Assembly: GCA_040752275.1 (NCBI GenBank)
Contig: JBFMFH010000049.1
Location: 1 to 16,184, forward strand
DNA length: 16,184 nucleotides
Source: JBFMFH01 sp040752275
Lineage (GTDB): Bacteria > Acidobacteriota > Vicinamibacteria > Vicinamibacterales > JAKQTR01
Reading direction: 5' to 3'
Shown here piece by piece: positions 14,138 to 16,184 of this stretch; within the stretch, counting starts at the first letter, position 1; each line of letters opens with the position of its first letter. The position numbers were made by a program, and so were the translations under genes. The notes beneath the pieces were generated by a model, which was given only the letters and a program-made list of their open reading frames with translations, made no database searches and was not told the origin of the DNA.

Positions 14138-14395
14138 ATGAGTTGACTCCGCTCCCTCACCGCGCCCCGCCGACCCATGGTTCGCCACGTCGGCGGCTCC
14201 CATCCCGACACCGACGCGCTCCGGGTCGTCGTGATCGTCGTCGTGTTCGTGATCCCGGTCCCCGTCACCGCCAGCGAAGGCGATCAGCGGGCCTCGTGGT
14301 TCGCCACGGCCCGAAGTGGCCAGGCCCTCGCACCGACACCGCCCCGGACAGGCTCTCCGGGTTTCCGTGTCCGTGTTTCCGGTCTCTTCCGTTCT
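14138..14395. other. Cassette without a recognisable gene
   Basis: This 258-base cassette between attC8 and attC9 holds no convincing open reading frame on the array strand. A plus-strand reading from the ATG at 14177 gives a short hydrophobic stretch (ALRVVVIVVVFVIPVPV) but runs on through attC9, with no ribosome binding site. A minus-strand reading from 14268 is low-complexity Thr-rich and runs through attC8. A 12-base direct repeat TGGTTCGCCACG occurs at 14178-14189 and 14297-14308, and a related TGGTTCGC is in attC8. It could hold a small RNA, a promoter, or a decayed gene. Confidence 0.6.
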
Positions 14396-14467
14396 CCCGA
14401 ACGTCGGCGTTCACCCGCGCTGGCTCACGCTTCACCGGCCGGCGTCGGGTGCAACGCCTCGTTATGC
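14396..14467 (-). other. attC site 9
   Basis: Left box CCCGAAC (14396-14402), right box GTTATGC (14461-14467). Arms pair GGCGTT-CACCCG-CG with CG-T-CGGGTG-C-AACGCC, followed by inner GC pairing (GCTGG/CCGGC-like). The stop codon of the membrane-protein gene is inside the right box. The left box matches attC8's right box exactly. Confidence 0.93.
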
Positions 14468-15112
14468 TGCATTTGCTGTTGCCGCCCGCCTGATCTCGTC
14501 GATGTCAGCGTACTCCATCGGGATCTTCACGGGTCTCCAGAGCCAGAACGACGTGACACCCAAGTGGATCACCGCACCAAGGCCCGCAGCGATTGCGCCG
14601 GGTCGGGCGGCTGAACCCGCTCGGAGTAGAGGGACGACAACCGCGCCAATCAGACAGTAGACGACGCTGCTCAAGCCGAGGTGCAGGCAGAAGTCCTCGG
14701 CAAGGTACCTTCGGCCTCGCAAACCGCGGCATACGACCTGTTCGAGTGGCGTCCAGGCGTCGCAGCAGCCGCGCACGGCGAGAAGTGAACGAAGAGCATG
14801 CCACCTGTCGGAGATTTGCCGGAGCTTGATTCGTCGGGCCTGGACGAGAACGGACACAAGTAGCAAGAGGGGAAAGTAGATGACCAGCGCCGCCGGGGAC
14901 GCCAAGTCGGCGATCGAGCCAGATCTGGCGAACGCTACGGACATAGCCCCCGTTGCGAGGATTCCGTAGTTGAGGATCTTGTTTCTCTCCTGCTTCTCCG
15001 TGTCGATTTCCTTGCGAGTTTGGGTGAAGTACTCACGCTCGAAGTCGGACAGTTCCGAACTTGCCATCGCCCGTGGCTCAAGGCTCGCCGTTACCTCGGA
15101 CGTCGTCGTCAT
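14462..15112 (-). CDS. Multi-pass membrane protein of unknown function (cassette gene)
   Basis: A 216-residue protein is read from the ATG at 15110-15112, with AAGGAC eight bases upstream. The longer in-frame reading would translate attC10 (giving a spurious NQALHPTPAG peptide) and is rejected. It has a charged soluble N-terminus (DFEREYFTQTRKEIDTEKQERNKI) followed by four likely membrane helices: ILATGAMSVAFA, AALVIYFPLLLLVSVLV, GLSSVVYCLIGAVVVPLL and AIAAGLGAVIHLGVTSFWL. I recognise no named family. The layout (short coiled N-terminus, paired helices, helical loop) is loosely like SLATT/Pycsar-type effector membrane proteins, but I cannot show homology. Lower GC than its neighbours suggests a separate origin. 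The TAA stop lies in attC9. Confidence 0.75.
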   Translation of the reverse strand: MTTTSEVTASLEPRAMASSELSDFEREYFTQTRKEIDTEKQERNKILNYGILATGAMSVAFARSGSIADLASPAALVIYFPLLLLVSVLVQARRIKLRQISDRWHALRSLLAVRGCCDAWTPLEQVVCRGLRGRRYLAEDFCLHLGLSSVVYCLIGAVVVPLLRAGSAARPGAIAAGLGAVIHLGVTSFWLWRPVKIPMEYADIDEIRRAATANAA

Positions 15113-15134
15113 GATCTTGTCCTTCTTCTTGCCG

Positions 15135-15206
15135 GCATAACGTCGGCGTTCACCCGCGCCGCTCATGATCGCACCGGCCGGCGTCGGGTGCAACGCCTGG
15201 TTAGGC
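15135..15206 (-). other. attC site 10
   Basis: Left box GCATAAC (15135-15141), right box GTTAGGC (15200-15206). Arms pair GGCGTT-CACCCG-CGCCG with CGGCG-T-CGGGTG-C-AACGCC, extra T and C on the right arm. Its arms are nearly identical to attC9. The left box matches attC9's right box. Confidence 0.94.
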
Positions 15207-15217
15207 AACTCCTTGCG

Positions 15218-15238
15218 GTATATCAATAGGTGTATACT
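15218..15238 (+). promoter_or_regulatory. Promoter/operator of the HigBA pair
   Basis: Inverted repeat GTATA (15218-15222)-N10-TATAC (15233-15237) overlaps the -10-like TATACT (15233-15238), which ends six bases before the ATG at 15245. That spacing suggests a leaderless toxin mRNA. The 10-base arm spacing is the same as in the operator at 12686-12705. The only -35-like sequence, TTGCGG at 15213-15218, is too close (14 bases). Confidence 0.45.
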
Positions 15239-15244
15239 TCATCG

Positions 15245-15592
15245 ATGACCGAGAAGCCGATATGTTGGCTCGGTTCCTCGCTTGACGACGTGCGCGCGTT
15301 TCCGGACGATGCTCGCCGCGAGACCGGTTACGAACTCGGCCGTGTCCAGCAGGGCCTGATGCCCACGGACTGGAAACCGATGGCCACCGTGGGGCTCGGC
15401 GTGTACGAGATCCGTGTCCATACGAAACGCGAGCACCGCGTCTTCTACATCGCAAAGTTCGGGGAGGCGATCTACGTGCTCCATGCGTTCGAGAAGCGCA
15501 CGCGCGAGACGCCGCAAGTAGAGATCGCGTTGGCCAAGAACCGGTTGGCCGAGCTTCTGGCCCGCCGCGTGCGCAATAGGAAGACTCCATGA
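15245..15592 (+). CDS. higB: HigB-like (phage Gp49/DUF891) toxin (reversed cassette gene)
   Basis: A 115-residue RelE-superfamily protein: MTEKPICWLGSSLDDVRAFPDDARRETGYELGRVQQG, PMATVGLGVYEIRVHTKREHRVFYIAKFGEAIYVLHAFEKRTRETPQVEIALAKNRLAEL. The order G-V-Y-E-I-R, R-V-F-Y, I-Y-V-L-H-A-F-E-K-K/R-T is the Gp49/HigB signature, an mRNA interferase associated with ribosomes. Start chosen at the ATG at 15245, the first one after the -10 element. It overlaps higA by four bases (ATGA), with the toxin gene first, as usual for higBA. It is opposite to the array direction. Confidence 0.9.
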   Translation: MTEKPICWLGSSLDDVRAFPDDARRETGYELGRVQQGLMPTDWKPMATVGLGVYEIRVHTKREHRVFYIAKFGEAIYVLHAFEKRTRETPQVEIALAKNRLAELLARRVRNRKTP

Positions 15593-15888
15593 CGATCAAG
15601 ATTCGACGTTCAAGCGGCAACGTGTTCCGCGACCTCGGTTTCTCGCACGAGGAATCCGAGCACCTCAAGATCCGCAGCGACTTGATGATTCGCCTCAGCA
15701 AGTTGATCGAGGCCCGGAAGCTGACCCAGGCGCAAGCCGCCACGCTCTTCGGGGTAACCCAACCGAGGGTCAGCGATCTCGTCCGGGGCAAGATCGACCG
15801 ATTCAGCATCGATACGCTGGTGGCCATGCTGGGGCATGCCGGTGTGAAAGTTCAGATCGTCGTCGGTCGAGTGTCGAAAGTTGCCTAA
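15589..15888 (+). CDS. higA: HigA-like XRE-family antitoxin (reversed cassette gene)
   Basis: A 99-residue helix-turn-helix protein: VFRDLGFSHEESEHLKIRSDLMIRLSKLIEARKLTQAQAATLFGVTQPRVSDLVRGKIDRFSIDTLVAMLGHAGVKVQI. The LTQAQAATLFGVTQPRVSDLVRGK block (about 44-67) is the DNA-binding helix-turn-helix; the N-terminal part is the usual toxin-contacting segment. This is the XRE/HigA group paired with Gp49-like toxins. Its TAA stop lies inside the left core box of attC11, as the stops of several minus-strand genes lie in core boxes. Confidence 0.93.
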   Translation: MTIKIRRSSGNVFRDLGFSHEESEHLKIRSDLMIRLSKLIEARKLTQAQAATLFGVTQPRVSDLVRGKIDRFSIDTLVAMLGHAGVKVQIVVGRVSKVA

Positions 15889-15929
15889 CGATCGCGCTCA
15901 CCCGCGTCGGGTGGAGCGCGTGGTTGGGC
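15883..15929 (-). other. attC site 11, minimal form
   Basis: Left box GCCTAAC (15883-15889), right box GTTGGGC (15923-15929), only 47 bases. Arms pair CGCGCT-CACCCG with CGGGTG-G-AGCGCG, with one extra base on the right arm, and a tight CGT turn. The larger variable loop of the other sites is absent. The left box matches attC10's right box; the right box predicts that the next site to the right begins GCCCAAC. Confidence 0.88.
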
Positions 15930-15944
15930 AGCCGTGTCCAGGTG

Positions 15945-15950
15945 TAGAAT
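15945..15950 (+). promoter_or_regulatory. -10-like element of the addiction-module gene
   Basis: TAGAAT ends six bases before the ATG at 15957, the same close spacing as at the other toxin-antitoxin genes. The attC11 box GTTGGGC lies 15 bases upstream and could supply a weak -35-like TTGGGC, though the spacing is short. Confidence 0.4.
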
Positions 15951-15956
15951 GGTCTC

Positions 15957-16184
15957 ATGTCTCCCCGAGCGCAAGAGCTTCTGCGAGAGGCCATGGCTCT
16001 ACCGGCCGAGGAACGCGCTGACCTCGCCGCGGAGCTCCTGGCCAGTCTGGGTGACACCGCCTCGGAAGACCCCGCGGAAGTCGAAGCTGCATGGGCGGCG
16101 GAGATTGACCGGCGTGCCCGTCGGGTGATCGCCGGCGAGACCGCCGGAATCCCCTGGGAGGCCGTTCGCCTCCGCGCCGAATCG
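15957..16184 (+). CDS. Addiction-module antitoxin-like protein, cut by the window end
   Basis: The first 76 residues are visible: MSPRAQELLREAMALPAEERADLAAELLASLGD, then AEVEAAWAAEIDRRARRVIAGETAGIPWEAVRLR. This is the family of putative addiction-module components (TIGR02574-like), usually followed by a ParE/RelE toxin gene. The pattern ALPAEERADLAAELLASL and E-x-E-x-A-W-A-x-E-I-x-R-R is diagnostic. The partner toxin would lie just past 16184. Orientation is opposite to the array. Start chosen at the ATG six bases after TAGAAT. Confidence 0.88.
   Translation, partial: MSPRAQELLREAMALPAEERADLAAELLASLGDTASEDPAEVEAAWAAEIDRRARRVIAGETAGIPWEAVRLRAES

Larger units (their letters stand above)
8617..16184 (-). 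mobile_element. Integron gene-cassette array (11 attC sites, continues right)
   Basis: Eleven attC sites delimit ten complete cassettes plus the start of another. Each site has a left box complementary in style to its right box, two short paired arms (mostly a six-base box, then CACCCG against CGGGTG), and extra unpaired bases on the right arm. Because extrahelical bases normally lie on the L'' side, the sites point to the minus strand, the same way as CPBP, HEPN, nuclease, VapBC, TIR, DUF4258/DUF2283 and membrane-protein genes. For eight of ten cassettes the two terminal core boxes match exactly as reverse complements, as expected of excisable units. Genes end within or a few bases from the next attC. 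No integrase or attI is present in the window; both would be expected beyond 16184, and the left end near 8617 would be the distal, older end. Confidence 0.9.

Noticed and set aside
14177..14395. Plus-strand frame with a hydrophobic stretch in the ORF-poor cassette.
   Set aside because: No ribosome binding site, no homology by eye, and the frame runs through attC9 without stopping; kept only as a remark.
15113..15226. Longer N-terminus for the membrane protein, reading through attC10 and giving NQALHPTPAG.
   Set aside because: This peptide is a translation of an attC site; similar ALHPT peptides appear in frames through attC8 and attC11. A good ribosome binding site supports the start at 15112.
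8617..15929. Repeats interpreted as a CRISPR array or REP-type elements.
   Set aside because: Spacing is gene-sized, loops vary, and the paired core boxes with one-sided extra bases fit attC sites instead.
1..16184. tRNA, rRNA, transposase or integrase genes.
   Set aside because: No tRNA-like cloverleaf, rRNA stretch, DDE/serine transposase or tyrosine recombinase motif was seen on either strand.

Overview
The window is GC-rich, tightly packed bacterial DNA. An S9 peptidase, a MacA-type adaptor with its ATPase, a PQQ-repeat protein and a fragment of an ADOP-type (acidobacterial duplicated orphan permease) MacB/FtsX permease suggest an Acidobacteriota genome, perhaps the Vicinamibacteria lineage. 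The lineage is an inference from gene content only.

Left part, 1-6.6 kb: ordinary chromosomal genes, all on the minus strand. They are a secreted S9-family prolyl oligopeptidase-like enzyme (3697-6483), a HlyD/MacA-like adaptor (2268-3527), a MacB/LolD-type ABC ATPase (1546-2256) and a PQQ-like beta-propeller protein (92-1477). No transporter permease follows the ATPase inside the window.

Middle, 6.6-8.6 kb: a decayed permease remnant (about 6600-7112), then a plus-strand pair made of a small conserved protein starting at a GTG (7142-7402) and a nucleotidyltransferase-fold protein (7399-7980). A convergent minus-strand DUF4160/DUF2442 pair follows, and its DUF4160 gene carries a single-base frameshift.

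Right part, 8.6-16.2 kb: the notable region, an integron gene-cassette array. I find eleven attC recombination sites at roughly 0.3-1.6 kb spacing. Each has inverted core boxes (GTTRRRY-like) and imperfectly paired arms with unpaired bases always on the same (right) arm. By the usual rule that extrahelical bases lie on the L'' arm, every site is oriented so that the array reads on the minus strand, right to left, which matches most cassette genes. In eight of ten cassettes the 7-base core boxes at the two ends are exact reverse complements, one matches 6/7, and one (the TIR cassette) does not match. That cassette has also lost the 5' end of its gene and half of an attC.

Cassette cargo from left to right: CPBP intramembrane protease, AbiU2/HEPN-like protein, VRR-NUC-like nuclease, VapBC, TIR-domain protein (5' truncated), a reversed CopG/RHH-PIN pair, a DUF4258/DUF2283 pair, an ORF-poor cassette, a multi-pass membrane protein, a reversed HigBA pair, and the start of a reversed addiction-module antitoxin. 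Toxin-antitoxin pairs probably stabilise the array, and the CPBP, HEPN, TIR and nuclease cassettes look like a defence-type cargo. No integrase lies in the window. Given the orientation, intI/attI would be expected to the right of 16184, unless this is a cluster of attC sites lacking an integrase (CALIN).

Several toxin-antitoxin operons have a -10-like hexamer only 6-8 bases before the start codon, suggesting leaderless transcripts from their own promoters. The other minus-strand cassette genes mostly begin close behind the preceding attC.
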